From: Dechloromonas denitrificans
GTDB lineage: Bacteria > Pseudomonadota > Gammaproteobacteria > Burkholderiales > Rhodocyclaceae
Reading direction: 5' to 3'
Assembly: GCF_020510685.1 (NCBI RefSeq)
Contig: NZ_CP075185.1
Span: forward strand, 3,906,001-3,970,000
Length of the DNA: 64,000 nucleotides
Below are positions 48,455-58,351 of the stretch, piece after piece. A program made the position numbers and the translations under genes. The notes below the pieces were generated by a model that searched no databases, was not told the DNA's origin, and saw only the letters and a program-made list of their open reading frames with translations. Numbering within the stretch: position 1 is the stretch's first letter; every line of letters begins with the position of its first letter.

Positions 48455-48849
48455 GTGGAAAGCCGGCCGATAAGCCGGGTTCTGTTCCCCCCTTGCGGGG
48501 TTCGGCAATCATTCCTCTAGGCCTGCCGTCACCGACAGGCTCAAGCAACCTACCCGGAAGCAGCGCGGGCCACGCCTAATGCTTCCCTATTTGGTCTTGC
48601 TCCGGATGGGGTTTACCGTGCCGCTGAACGTTACCGCCAGCGCGGTGAGCTCTTACCTCGCCGTTTCACCCTTACCTGATCCCCTTGCGGGGCCATCGGC
48701 GGTCTATTCTCTGTTGCACTGTCCGTTGCCTTGGTCTTGCGACGTATAGCACCCAGTCGTTAACTGGCATCCTGCCCTATGGAGCCCGGACTTTCCTCCC
48801 GGCATCGAAGTTGCCCCCGACGCCCAGCGATTGCCTGGCCGACTTTCCG
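48455..48849 (-). ncRNA. rnpB: RNase P RNA (class A)
   Basis: About 395 nt. Conserved blocks on the minus strand are GAGGAAAGTCCGGGCTCC (P4/J3-4), CCATAGGGCAGG, AGGGTGAAACGGCGAGGTAAG, AGAGGAATGATTGCC and, at the 3' end, ACAGAACCCGGCTTATCGG. This RNA is the catalytic subunit that matures tRNA 5' ends. A perfect -10 TATAAT (48856-48861) sits where expected for a start near 48849. The exact ends are estimates. Confidence 0.95.
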
Positions 48850-48899
48850 GGGCGGATTATACGCATCCCGGCGACGCCACTGCCGACTATCGTTGGCCG

Positions 48900-48932
48900 C
48901 CAAAAACAAAGCCCCGGTGGTCTACCGGGGCC
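48900..48932 (-). terminator. Rho-independent terminator of the alcohol dehydrogenase gene
   Basis: Perfect 7-bp stem GCCCCGG/CCGGGGC (48911-48931, 7-nt loop). On the minus strand it follows the adh stop by about 18 nt and is followed by TTTGTTTTT, an intrinsic terminator that also insulates rnpB. Confidence 0.88.
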
Positions 48933-48948
48933 CGGCCCTAGGCTGGCG

Positions 48949-49971
<1,023 letters not shown>

Positions 49972-50086
49972 GACAATCTCCTCGACTGGGTTACAGACGG
50001 GACCAAGCCACCAGCAGCGGCCGGTTCCGGGATGTGCTGCAGCAGCTCCAGTCTAGTCCAGCCGCGGCCGTCCGGCCATCTCGATC

Positions 50087-50554
50087 TCAGCTGCCGAGAG
50101 GTAGCGCCGTCCGGTCGACCACTTTCCTCAGCACAAAACTGGAATGCACGCCGGTCACCCCCTGGATGCGGGTGATCTTGTTGAGCAGCAGATCCTGGTA
50201 GGCGTCCATGTCGCGGATGACGACCTTCAGCTGGTAATCGGACTGCTGGCCGGTGATCAGCAGGCACTCCAGCACCTCCGGAATCCCGGCGATCGTCGCC
50301 TCCAGGTTGGCGAAGCGTTCCGGCGTGTGCTGGTCCATCGAGATGCCGATCAGCGCCATCAGGCTGAGGCCGAGTTTCTTGGCGTCGAGCAGGGCGCGAT
50401 AACCGGTGATCAGGCCGTTTTCTTCCAGCGCCCGGACCCGGCGCAGACAGGGCGAAGGCGACAGGCCGATGCGGTCGGCCAGATCCTGGTTGCTGATCCG
50501 CCCATCCTGCTGAAGGATGTCGAGGATCTGCCGGTCGTAGCGATCAAGTTGCAT
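50087..50554 (-). CDS. Lrp/AsnC-family transcriptional regulator
   Basis: 155 residues. N-terminal helix-turn-helix (LDRYDRQILDILQQDGRISN, LADRIGLSPSPCLRRVRAL) and C-terminal RAM ligand domain (ECLLITGQQSDYQLKV, ITRIQGVTGVHSSFVL). Lrp-type regulators sense amino acids and form octamers or higher assemblies on curved DNA. It is divergent from leuA with a 173-nt spacer carrying a perfect palindrome, so leuA is a likely target, with leucine the obvious effector candidate. That link is inference from position. Confidence 0.93.
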   Translation of the reverse strand: MQLDRYDRQILDILQQDGRISNQDLADRIGLSPSPCLRRVRALEENGLITGYRALLDAKKLGLSLMALIGISMDQHTPERFANLEATIAGIPEVLECLLITGQQSDYQLKVVIRDMDAYQDLLLNKITRIQGVTGVHSSFVLRKVVDRTALPLGS

Positions 50555-50620
50555 GTAATTCCCACGAAATCTTAAGTATTGAACGATTATTCTGAAATTT
50601 GTTACTTATGCGCAAGTTTA

Positions 50621-50643
50621 TGTTGTTTCAACAAGAAACAACA
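50621..50643. promoter_or_regulatory. Palindrome in the lrp-leuA spacer
   Basis: TGTTGTTTC-AACAA-GAAACAACA, a perfect 9-bp inverted repeat with a 5-nt centre. It could be a dimer operator for the adjacent Lrp-type regulator, or an RNA hairpin in the leuA leader. Confidence 0.5.
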
Positions 50644-50727
50644 CCACAATACGCAAGCACCTGCCGGGTGTTTTTCCGTAACATGATGTTCATCCAATCA
50701 ATGCAGCGCCGAGTCCAGGAGCCCACC

Positions 50728-52422
50728 ATGTTGCCCAACCCGAACAGCAAATACCGCGCCTTTCCCCCGGTCAATCTCGTCGACCGCCAATGGCCGAACC
50801 GCACCATCACCCAGCCGCCGGTCTGGATGAGCACCGATCTCCGCGACGGCAACCAGTCTTTGTTCGAGCCGATGAACGGCGAGAAGAAGATGCGGATGTT
50901 CAAGACGCTCTGCGCCATCGGCTTCAAGGAAATCGAAGTGGCTTTCCCGTCCGCCTCGCAGACCGAATTCGACTTCGTCCGCGAACTCATCGACGGCCGG
51001 CACATTCCCGACGATGTCAGCATCGAAGTCCTCACCCAGGCCCGTGAACACCTTATCCGCCGCACCTTCGAATCGCTCAAGGGCGCCCGGCAGGCGATCG
51101 TCCACGTCTATAACGCTACCTCCAAGCCGTTCCGCGACAACGTCTTCGCGATGAGCAAGGCGGAGGTCGTCGCCATGGCGGTGAGCGCCGTCCAGCTCAT
51201 CAAGCAGCTTGCCGCCGAGATGCCGGAAACCGCGATCACCCTCGAATACAGCCCGGAAACCTTCACCGCCACCGAACTCGATTTCGCCCTCGAAGTCTGC
51301 GACGCCGTGACCGCCGCCTGGGGCGCGACGCCGGACAACAAGGTCATCCTCAACCTTCCGACCACCGTGGAGATCGCCACGCCGAACATCTACGCCGACC
51401 AGATCGAGTGGATGCACCGCCATCTTGCCCGGCGCGACAGCGTGATCATCAGCCTCCACCCGCACAACGACCGCGGCACCGCCGTCGCCGCCGCCGAACT
51501 CGGCTTGATGGCCGGCGCCGACCGCGTCGAGGGCTGCCTTTTCGGCAGCGGCGAGCGGACCGGCAATGTGGACATCGTCACCGTCGCCCTCAACATGTAC
51601 ACCCAGGGCGTCCATCCCGGCCTCGATTTCTCGGACATCAATGCCGTCGCCCGCACCGTCGAGCACTGCAACCAGTTGCCCATCCACCCGCGCCATCCTT
51701 ACGTTGGCGATCTCGTATTCACGGCCTTCTCCGGCTCCCACCAGGATGCCATCAAGAAGGGCTTCTCCGCTCAAGAGGCGGAGCAGCCGTGGAACGTGCC
51801 CTATTTGCCGATCGATCCGGCCGACCTCGGGCGCAGCTACGATTCGGTGATCCGGGTCAATAGCCAGTCGGGCAAGGGGGGCATCGCCTACTTGATGGAA
51901 ACCGAGCACGGCGTGGTGATGCCGCGCCGCCTCCAGGTCGAGTTTTCCGGCGTCGTCCAGCAGCACACCGACGCCTTTGGCGGCGAAGTCAGCGCCGACG
52001 ATATCTGGAATCTCTTTGCCCAAACCTACCTCGATACCGTTTCGCCAGTCCGCTACCTCGGCCACCATCTCTTCGAGCACGGCGAGGCCCAGGGCATCCG
52101 CCTCAATATCGAGATCGACGGCACGCCGCACATCCTCAGCGGCGAAGGCAACGGCCCGATCAACGCCGCGGTGCATGCCTTGCAGAGCGCCGGCTTCGCC
52201 ATCCAGGTGCGCAGCTACGAGGAGCGCTCGATGACGCCGATCGGCGAAGACGGCAATGCCCGGGCCTGCGCCTTCATGGAAATTGCCGGCCGGGATGGCG
52301 GCGAACGCTACGGGATCGGCCTCGACAGCAACATCGTCACCGCCTCGATCAAGGCCTTGCTCAGCGGCATCAACCGGATCGGCGCCAGCCAGACGGCCGG
52401 CGAGCTCCACCAGGCGGCCTGA
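50728..52422 (+). CDS. leuA: 2-isopropylmalate synthase (long LeuA2 type)
   Basis: 564 residues from the ATG at 50728 ([15 protein letters not shown]), 7 nt after AGGAG. The open frame continues 129 nt upstream without a ribosome site and includes leader sequence. The HMGL catalytic domain shows [34 protein letters not shown] and [14 protein letters not shown]; the C-terminal regulatory LeuA dimer domain is about residues 430-560. It condenses acetyl-CoA with 2-oxoisovalerate, the first step to leucine, and is normally feedback-inhibited by leucine. Alone, divergent from an Lrp regulator. Confidence 0.97.
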   Translation: MLPNPNSKYRAFPPVNLVDRQWPNRTITQPPVWMSTDLRDGNQSLFEPMNGEKKMRMFKTLCAIGFKEIEVAFPSASQTEFDFVRELIDGRHIPDDVSIEVLTQAREHLIRRTFESLKGARQAIVHVYNATSKPFRDNVFAMSKAEVVAMAVSAVQLIKQLAAEMPETAITLEYSPETFTATELDFALEVCDAVTAAWGATPDNKVILNLPTTVEIATPNIYADQIEWMHRHLARRDSVIISLHPHNDRGTAVAAAELGLMAGADRVEGCLFGSGERTGNVDIVTVALNMYTQGVHPGLDFSDINAVARTVEHCNQLPIHPRHPYVGDLVFTAFSGSHQDAIKKGFSAQEAEQPWNVPYLPIDPADLGRSYDSVIRVNSQSGKGGIAYLMETEHGVVMPRRLQVEFSGVVQQHTDAFGGEVSADDIWNLFAQTYLDTVSPVRYLGHHLFEHGEAQGIRLNIEIDGTPHILSGEGNGPINAAVHALQSAGFAIQVRSYEERSMTPIGEDGNARACAFMEIAGRDGGERYGIGLDSNIVTASIKALLSGINRIGASQTAGELHQAA

Positions 52423-52436
52423 TGCACGATGCCCCT

Positions 52437-52466
52437 CGCCCTCTCTACCCGCTGGCGGAGAGGGCG
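52437..52466 (+). terminator. Hairpin after leuA
   Basis: Perfect 9-bp stem CGCCCTCTC/GAGAGGGCG (12-nt loop) 15 nt after the leuA stop. It lacks a T run, so it may act as a weak or Rho-assisted terminator. The rest of the 284-nt gap up to the next gene holds nothing I can assign except a TTGATT-N17-TATGGG promoter-like pair at 52493-52521. Confidence 0.45.
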
Positions 52467-52706
52467 GCGGCCAACGAATCCGACGATTGCCCTTGATTTA
52501 CCTTGCCGCCTCGGGTATGGGCGCGTAAGATAGTCGGGCTAAGCTGAAAGGCTTACAAATCATCGTTTTGCCCCGCGGAAATGCCTTTTCCCCGGCAGCG
52601 CCTTCGCTCCGCGAACTGCCCGCCCGCCGACCCCGCCATTTCCCGCCGCACAGCGTCGTTTTCAGTGGTCACCTGGACAACAGGCGGCGTCATTTTTAGG
52701 AAATAC

Positions 52707-53585
52707 ATGGTTCGCATTCAGTTCGCGATTGATCTCCATTACGAACTTCTTTACCCCGGCACCGATTTTGTCTTCAACATCCACGCCGCCCAGACTGCCA
52801 ACCAATTGGTGATCAGCGAACAACTGCAGATCAGCCAGCCCGTCCTGACGACGATCCAGACCAACCCGACGACCTACGCCCGCTACCTACGCCTGACCGC
52901 CGGCCCGGGACCGCTGCACGTCAATTACCAGTCCACCGTCGATATCGACCATCACGTCGGCCAACCGGACAGCATCGGCGAAACGCCGGTCGCCCAGTTG
53001 CCGCTGTCGGCGCTGACCTACATCTACCCCAGCCGCTACTGCCAGTCCGACCGCCTCAGCCTGCTGGCGCTCAAGGAATTCGGCCATCTGCCGAAAGGCT
53101 ACCGCCGGGTCGAAGCGATCCAGACCTGGGTCCGTCAGCAGATCACCTTCCGCTCCAACACCAGCAATTCGAACACCTCGGCACTCGACACCCTGACCGA
53201 CCGGGTCGGCGTCTGCCGCGACTTCGCCCATCTGATGATCGCCATCTGCCGCGCCCTGAACATCCCGGCGCGCTTTACCACCGGCATCGATTACGGTGCC
53301 GATCCGGCCCTCGGGCCGACCGATTTCCATGCCTACGTCGAAGTCTTTCTCGACCACCGCTGGTATTTGTTCGACCCGTCCGGCACGGCGATCCCGATGG
53401 GTTTCGTCCGCATGGGCACTGGCCGCGATGCGGCCGACGTCTCTTACGCAACGATTTTCGGCAGCGTCACTTCTCCGCCGCCGGTCATCACGGTCAGCGC
53501 CATCACCGAAGCCGGCCGCCCCTGGGAACTGCCGCGTCACCGAAGCGAAGCACTGTCGACCGACGCAGCAGTCAACGCCATTTAA
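52707..53585 (+). CDS. Transglutaminase-like domain protein
   Basis: 292 residues from the ATG at 52707 (MVRIQFAIDLHYELLYPGTD) behind AGGA; the upstream extension is not family-like. The first 110 residues form the N-terminal beta domain found in this group. The papain-like triad is seen as Cys in RVGVCRDFAHLMIAICRAL, His in DFHAYVEVFL and Asp in WYLFDPSG. No signal peptide, so probably cytoplasmic. Such proteins are putative cysteine proteases or cross-linkers, often next to circularly permuted ATP-grasp genes; none is adjacent here. Substrate unknown. Confidence 0.88.
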   Translation: MVRIQFAIDLHYELLYPGTDFVFNIHAAQTANQLVISEQLQISQPVLTTIQTNPTTYARYLRLTAGPGPLHVNYQSTVDIDHHVGQPDSIGETPVAQLPLSALTYIYPSRYCQSDRLSLLALKEFGHLPKGYRRVEAIQTWVRQQITFRSNTSNSNTSALDTLTDRVGVCRDFAHLMIAICRALNIPARFTTGIDYGADPALGPTDFHAYVEVFLDHRWYLFDPSGTAIPMGFVRMGTGRDAADVSYATIFGSVTSPPPVITVSAITEAGRPWELPRHRSEALSTDAAVNAI

Positions 53586-53618
53586 CCCCCCAACTCATTT
53601 ATCACCGGAGAATTATCC

Positions 53619-53882
53619 TTGGCAAAAGAAGAACTACTTGAAATGCAAGGCGTCGTGAACGACGTCCTTCCCGATACCCGCTTTCGCGTCACGCTGGAAA
53701 ACGGTCACGAACTGATCGCCTACACCTCAGGCAAGATGAAGAAGAATCACATCCGCATCCTGGTCGGCGACAAAGTGACGCTTGAACTCTCGCCCTACGA
53801 TCTGAGCAAGGGCCGCATCACCTTCCGTCACATCGAAACCCGCACCGGCACCTCCGCACCGCCGCGTCGCCGCCGCTACTAA
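53619..53882 (+). CDS. infA: Translation initiation factor IF-1 (87-residue betaproteobacterial copy)
   Basis: 87 residues, OB fold: [19 protein letters not shown], then [19 protein letters not shown] and [20 protein letters not shown]. The C-terminus carries an extra Arg-rich tail (PPRRRRY) compared with the 72-residue canonical IF-1; betaproteobacteria often have this second, longer copy. The start is TTG at 53619, with GGAG 8 nt upstream, a rare start in this window. IF-1 occupies the ribosomal A site in initiation. Its stop overlaps the convergent DUF3025 gene by 4 nt. Confidence 0.95.
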   Translation: MAKEELLEMQGVVNDVLPDTRFRVTLENGHELIAYTSGKMKKNHIRILVGDKVTLELSPYDLSKGRITFRHIETRTGTSAPPRRRRY

Positions 53883-54661
53883 GCCGACCGACGCGCTCCG
53901 CGTCCGGGGCGAAACTGATACGTGTCGTCGTAGTACGCAGGGTTTTCATTCTCCGGCACGACGCCGGGAATACCGAGCAAGGGCAGGGGTTGAAAGTCGC
54001 GCGGTCGCTGGTAGCGACCGCTGGCCAGATCAGCGGCCAGACGAGTGTCGACCGCAGTCAGCTGGTCGGCCAGCGACATCCCCAGCCACCCTTCACTCTC
54101 CTCGAAGAGTACGGCCTTGGCCGTCAGGCCGCGAAACGGCTTGAGCAGCTGTTCGTATGTGGCATGGCCGAAGATGATGAAGCGCATGGCGCTTTTCACT
54201 TCGGCACGGTGGTCGACGAACAGCTTTTTCCATTCGAAGCCACGCAACAGGTCGAGCAGTTCCGGCTTGCTTGAGACGACGACGATGCCGCATTCGTCGA
54301 AATGCGTCAGCGCATCGCGGATCGTGCCGCGCGCCGCGCCGCTCGGCGTCATCGCGCGAACATGGCTGGCGCTGACGGCCAGCTTGGTCCGGGTGAAGGT
54401 CAGCCAGACCAGGGCATTGAAGAAATCGTGCCAGTTGTCGCGCCGCGTCTCGACTTCGCCACGCTCCCAGATGCGGCACTCATAGACCCGGCCATCCGGC
54501 TGCGGCGGCACGAAACGCACCCGGCAACCGTTTGCCGTATGGATCGGAAAGCGCTCGGCCAGTTCGGCCAAGGCGCCGCTTTCCGGCGCCGATGGCAGGA
54601 GGTCGAGCCAGCGCCGCAGCGGCGCGAACAGCGGTGAATCGCAAGCGGGCGCCGCGCTCAC
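53879..54661 (-). CDS. DUF3025 family protein
   Basis: 260 residues. The family-defining stretch is [20 protein letters not shown], together with [14 protein letters not shown] and [16 protein letters not shown]. No signal peptide or membrane segment. DUF3025 has no established function; it is commonly found near pyrC in betaproteobacteria, as here. Its start is coupled by ATGA to the lipoprotein gene upstream, placing both in the pyrC transcript. Confidence 0.85.
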   Translation of the reverse strand: MSAAPACDSPLFAPLRRWLDLLPSAPESGALAELAERFPIHTANGCRVRFVPPQPDGRVYECRIWERGEVETRRDNWHDFFNALVWLTFTRTKLAVSASHVRAMTPSGAARGTIRDALTHFDECGIVVVSSKPELLDLLRGFEWKKLFVDHRAEVKSAMRFIIFGHATYEQLLKPFRGLTAKAVLFEESEGWLGMSLADQLTAVDTRLAADLASGRYQRPRDFQPLPLLGIPGVVPENENPAYYDDTYQFRPGRGARRSA

Positions 54662-55098
54662 TCTTCGGCGTCGCCAGCCCCGCCTGCCGCTTCCTTGGCG
54701 AAGACCAGTTCGCCATCCTTCAGCCGGAAGACCCCCATCAGTTGCCCCATGCCTTCCAGCGGCTCGCTGTCCATCTTGGCGAAACTCTCGCAGGTTTGCG
54801 TTTCGGTCGCGAACATCCGCTTGCCGACCTTGATGATGAAGGCGCCCGAAGGCACCTGATAAACCTCGACCCGGCTCTTCGCCGTGCCGGTGCCCAGACT
54901 GTGCCGGCGCATGCAGGCCGGCATCCTGGAGACCACCAGGAAGAGCTCAACCTTGTTGTCCCAGAAATACGGCTGCTCGCGGATCAGCGACAGCACATGC
55001 TCGCGGGTGTTGTCGATTTCGTAGGTCGCGGCGTCGTTGACGCAGGCGGTCAGCAGCGGCGCGGCAAACAGCGGCAGGATCAGATGGCGCAGACGCAT
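54658..55098 (-). CDS. Hypothetical lipoprotein
   Basis: 146 residues from the ATG at 55098. The signal peptide ends in a lipobox (LPLFAAPLLTACVND; Cys at about 18), so the mature protein should be lipidated and, with Asn-Asp after the Cys, probably sorted to the outer membrane under E. coli rules. The body has no domain I recognise (EQPYFWDNKVELFLVVSRMP). It lies 11 nt after pyrC and overlaps the DUF3025 gene. Confidence 0.75.
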   Translation of the reverse strand: MRLRHLILPLFAAPLLTACVNDAATYEIDNTREHVLSLIREQPYFWDNKVELFLVVSRMPACMRRHSLGTGTAKSRVEVYQVPSGAFIIKVGKRMFATETQTCESFAKMDSEPLEGMGQLMGVFRLKDGELVFAKEAAGGAGDAEE

Positions 55099-55109
55099 GA
55101 TGCGATTCC

Positions 55110-56141
55110 TCAGAGCATTTTCCACGAGAGTGTTTCACCGGCCCGCAACGGCACGATGCGGTCGGTGCTGAGATACGGGTAATCGGCCGGCACCTCCCAG
55201 CTTTCCTTGACCAGCGTCACCGTGCCGCTGTTGCGCGGCAGGCCGTACCAGTCCGGGCCGTTGAAGCTGGCAAAGGCTTCCAGCTTGCCCAGCGCGCCGG
55301 CCTGCTCGAAGGCCTCGGCATACAACTCCAGCGCCGCATAGGCGGTGTAGCAACCGGCACAGCCGCAGGCCGCCTCCTTGGCGCCCTTGGCGTGCGGCGC
55401 CGAGTCGGTGCCGAGGAAGAACTTCGGGTTGCCGGACACCGCTGCGGCAACCAGTGCCGCGCGGTGAGTTTCGCGCTTCAGCACCGGCAGGCAGTACCAG
55501 TGCGGACGAACACCGCCCTGGAAGATGGCGTTGCGGTTGTAGAGCAGGTGATGCGCGGTGATCGTCGCGGCAACGGTAGCCGGCGCACCGGCCACGAATT
55601 CGGCCGCATCCTTGGTGGTGATGTGCTCCATCACCACCTTCAGTTTCGGGAAACGCTGGACCAGCGGCAGCAAGACGGTGTCGATGAAGACCTTTTCGCG
55701 GTCGAACAGGTCGATCGCCGGATCGGTCACTTCGCCATGCACCAGCAACGGCAGGCCGAGACGCTCCATTTCGGCCAGCGCGTCGTAAGCCTTGGCGATA
55801 TCGGTCAGGCCGGCATCGGAATTGGTCGTCGCCCCGGCCGGGTAAAGCTTCACCGCCTTGACGAAACCGCTCGCGGCCGCCCTGGCGATTTCGCTGGCCG
55901 GCGTGTTGTCGGTCAGGTACAGCGTCATCAGCGGCTCGAAGCTGCTGCCGGCCGGCAAGGCGGCGACGATGCGAGCCTGGTAGGCGGCAGCCTGGTCGAC
56001 GGTGGTGACCGGCGGTTTCAGGTTGGGCATCACGATGGCCCGGCCGAACTGGCGGACGGTGTGGGCGAGGACGGAAGCCAGCGCTTCGCCATCGCGCAGG
56101 TGGAGATGCCAGTCGTCGGGGCGGGTAATGGTCAGTTGCAT
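55110..56141 (-). CDS. pyrC: Dihydroorotase
   Basis: 343 residues, class II (E. coli PyrC type). The first metal pair is in [15 protein letters not shown]; the carbamylated Lys lies in [17 protein letters not shown]; further ligand His are in [12 protein letters not shown] and [15 protein letters not shown], with the active Asp in [10 protein letters not shown]. It cyclises carbamoyl aspartate to dihydroorotate in pyrimidine synthesis. It heads an operon with the lipoprotein and DUF3025 genes. Confidence 0.97.
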   Translation of the reverse strand: MQLTITRPDDWHLHLRDGEALASVLAHTVRQFGRAIVMPNLKPPVTTVDQAAAYQARIVAALPAGSSFEPLMTLYLTDNTPASEIARAAASGFVKAVKLYPAGATTNSDAGLTDIAKAYDALAEMERLGLPLLVHGEVTDPAIDLFDREKVFIDTVLLPLVQRFPKLKVVMEHITTKDAAEFVAGAPATVAATITAHHLLYNRNAIFQGGVRPHWYCLPVLKRETHRAALVAAAVSGNPKFFLGTDSAPHAKGAKEAACGCAGCYTAYAALELYAEAFEQAGALGKLEAFASFNGPDWYGLPRNSGTVTLVKESWEVPADYPYLSTDRIVPLRAGETLSWKML

Positions 56142-56169
56142 GATCGGTCTCGGTACGGTTTGCCGGATT

Positions 56170-57006
56170 TTAACTTTTCAGGGCCAGGGCCCGCTCATAA
56201 AGCGCATTTTTCGCCGCGCCGGTGATCGCCGATGCCAGCTTGCTCGCCTGCTTGACCGGCAAGCCTTCCGCCAGCAGCAGCTTGAGCACCCGCTCGCCTT
56301 CGCCATCGTCGGCATCGGCCGGCGCGCCGGAGACCATCAGCACGAACTCGCCGCGCTGACGATTGCTGTCTTCCTTCAGCCAGTCGAGCGCCTCGCTCAA
56401 GGGGCCGGAATGGATCGACTCGAACATTTTGGTCAGTTCGCGGGCGATGACCAGCGTGCGTTCGCCAAGAACCGTGGCGAGATCGGCGACTGTTTCCAGC
56501 ACGCGGTGCGGGGCTTCGTAGAAAACCAGGGCGTACGGGTGTTCGCGCAAGGCCTCGATGGCCTGCCGACGTTGCCCGCCCTTGCTCGGCAGGAAACCGT
56601 AGAAGAGAAAATGTTCGTCGAGCAGGCCGGAACCGGACAGCGCGGTAGTCACCGCGCACGGGCCAGGCAGCGGAATGACCGGGCAACCGGCGGCGCGGAC
56701 GGCGGCGACGATGCGGGCGCCGGGATCGGAAATGCCCGGCGTGCCGGCATCGGAAATCAGCGCCACCGCTTCGCCGGCCAACAGGCGCTCGACGATGCGG
56801 GCGGCGGCTTCGTGTTCGTTGTGCTGGTGTGCCGGCAAGGTTCGCGCCTTGGCGCCGAGTTGTTTCAACAGCGGCCCGCTGTGCCGGGTGTCTTCGGCGG
56901 CGACCCAGGGCACGGTACGCAGGATTTCCTCGGCCCGGCGCGTCAGATCGGTCATGTTTCCGAGCGGGGTCGGGACGACATACAATGCAGCGGATTCTTC
57001 CGTCAT
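56170..57006 (-). CDS. rsmI: 16S rRNA (cytidine1402-2'-O)-methyltransferase
   Basis: 278 residues from the ATG at 57006 ([20 protein letters not shown]). A second ATG at 57018 would add four residues. Tetrapyrrole-methylase fold motifs are [30 protein letters not shown] glycine loop ([12 protein letters not shown]), [17 protein letters not shown] and [11 protein letters not shown]. It 2'-O-methylates C1402 in the ribosomal P site. The start is divergent from, and within a few bases of, yraN, as in many proteobacteria. Neither start has a clear ribosome site. Confidence 0.95.
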   Translation of the reverse strand: MTEESAALYVVPTPLGNMTDLTRRAEEILRTVPWVAAEDTRHSGPLLKQLGAKARTLPAHQHNEHEAAARIVERLLAGEAVALISDAGTPGISDPGARIVAAVRAAGCPVIPLPGPCAVTTALSGSGLLDEHFLFYGFLPSKGGQRRQAIEALREHPYALVFYEAPHRVLETVADLATVLGERTLVIARELTKMFESIHSGPLSEALDWLKEDSNRQRGEFVLMVSGAPADADDGEGERVLKLLLAEGLPVKQASKLASAITGAAKNALYERALALKS

Positions 57007-57016
57007 TTTTTCAGGC

Positions 57017-57379
57017 ATGCAGGTAAAGACCAACGATACCACCACGACGCGCGGTCGCGAAGCCGAGACGCGCGCGGCACGGCATCTCGAATGCGCTGGC
57101 CTGCGCGTGGTGGAGCGCAATTTCCGGGTGCGCGGCGGCGAGATCGACCTGATCTGCCGCGATGGCAAGACCCTGGTCTTTGTCGAAGTGCGCCAGCGCA
57201 GCCGCAGCGACTTCGGCGGTGCCGCCGCCAGCATCACCGCCAGCAAGCGCCGGCGCATCGTCCTGGCCGCCCGGCACTATCTGAGCGGCAAGGCAGATTG
57301 CGACTGCCGCTTCGATTGCGTGCTGATCGACGGCGAACGCCTCGAATGGATGCGGAATGCGTTTGCTGCTGACGATTAG
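57017..57379 (+). CDS. yraN: YraN/UPF0102 family nuclease-like protein
   Basis: 120 residues from the ATG at 57017. Restriction-endonuclease-like fold with the core REAETRAARHLECAGLRVV, GGEIDLICRDGKTLVFVEVR (Glu-x-Asp...Val-Glu-Val) and SKRRRIVLAARHYL. The function is unsettled; it is a Holliday-resolvase-like family next to rsmI almost everywhere. A candidate promoter is TTCCGA-N17-TACAAT at 56958-56986, inside the rsmI coding region. The end overlaps the HIRAN gene by 23 nt. Confidence 0.92.
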   Translation: MQVKTNDTTTTRGREAETRAARHLECAGLRVVERNFRVRGGEIDLICRDGKTLVFVEVRQRSRSDFGGAAASITASKRRRIVLAARHYLSGKADCDCRFDCVLIDGERLEWMRNAFAADD

Positions 57380-57722
57380 CCTGCTTTTCTGGCTGGCGCC
57401 GGCCGCGGCGGAGAGCGTCCGGCTGCTCATCCAGAGCTCGCCGCTGGCCGGCAGCCAGTATTACGCGGTCGGCGAGCAGTGGTCGCAGATGCGGGTCGGC
57501 GACCGCCTCGATCTGGTGCGCGAACCGGACAACCGCCATGACCGCAACGCCATCCGCGTCGAATGGCGCGGCCACCAGTTGGGTTACGTGCCGCGCCGCG
57601 AAAACCGGATGCTTGCGGCGGCGATGGATCAGGGCGAACGGCTGGTGGCGCGCATTGCCAAACTGCGCGAGGATGCCAACCCGTGGCAGCGGGTCGAGTT
57701 CGAGGTCTTCATCGAGCTGTGA
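57357..57722 (+). CDS. Secreted HIRAN-domain protein
   Basis: 121 residues. A signal peptide (MRLLLTISLLFWLAPAAAES) precedes a single HIRAN domain: GDRLDLVREPDNRHDRNAIR, then GHQLGYVPRRENRMLAAAMD. HIRAN domains in eukaryotic HLTF bind DNA 3' ends; stand-alone bacterial versions are uncharacterised. Export to the periplasm would be odd for a DNA-end binder, so the ligand may differ. It is co-transcribed with yraN and precedes gmhA by 41 nt. Confidence 0.85.
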   Translation: MRLLLTISLLFWLAPAAAESVRLLIQSSPLAGSQYYAVGEQWSQMRVGDRLDLVREPDNRHDRNAIRVEWRGHQLGYVPRRENRMLAAAMDQGERLVARIAKLREDANPWQRVEFEVFIEL

Positions 57723-57763
57723 TGTAGAATGCTTCGATTACCAGCCCCAACTTACTGAAAAAT

Positions 57764-58351
57764 ATGGATCTGATTGCCCGCGTCGCCCAGCACTTCGAAG
57801 ACAGCGCCAACACCAAGCTGAATGCGATCGACCAGATGGCCGCCCCGATCGCCGCCGCCATCGAAACACTGACCAACAGCCTGATCAACGGCGGCAAGAT
57901 TCTCGCCTGCGGCAACGGCGGCTCGGCCGGCGACTCGCAACATTTCGCCGCCGAACTGGTCGGCCGATTCGAAGCGGAACGGCAGGAACTGGCGGCGATT
58001 GCGCTGACTACCGACAGCTCGATCCTGACCGCAGTCGGCAACGACTATTCGTTCAACCAGATTTTTTCCAAACAGGTACGCGCCCTCGGCCATGCCGGCG
58101 ACGTCCTGCTCGCCATCTCGACCTCGGGCAATTCCAACAACGTCATCGAGGCGATCAAATCGGCGCACGAAGCCGACATGCGGGTCGTTGCACTGACCGG
58201 CAAAGGCGGCGGCCAGATCGGCGAAATGCTGCGCGACGACGATATCCATCTCTGCGTGCCGGCCGACCGGACGGCGCGAATTCAGGAAACCCATTTGCTC
58301 GTCATCCATTGCCTGTGCGATGGCATCGACGCGCTTCTGCTGGGAGTCTAA
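57764..58351 (+). CDS. gmhA: Phosphoheptose isomerase (GmhA/DiaA family)
   Basis: 195 residues, SIS domain: [38 protein letters not shown] and [18 protein letters not shown]. In overall likeness and position (yraN-x-dolP) it corresponds to E. coli DiaA, but it keeps the GmhA catalytic residues DiaA has lost: Glu in FAAELVGRF and His in [10 protein letters not shown] therefore call it GmhA, which isomerises sedoheptulose 7-phosphate for ADP-heptose. A DnaA-binding role is also possible. dolP follows at once, the ATG overlapping the TAA. Confidence 0.88.
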   Translation: MDLIARVAQHFEDSANTKLNAIDQMAAPIAAAIETLTNSLINGGKILACGNGGSAGDSQHFAAELVGRFEAERQELAAIALTTDSSILTAVGNDYSFNQIFSKQVRALGHAGDVLLAISTSGNSNNVIEAIKSAHEADMRVVALTGKGGGQIGEMLRDDDIHLCVPADRTARIQETHLLVIHCLCDGIDALLLGV

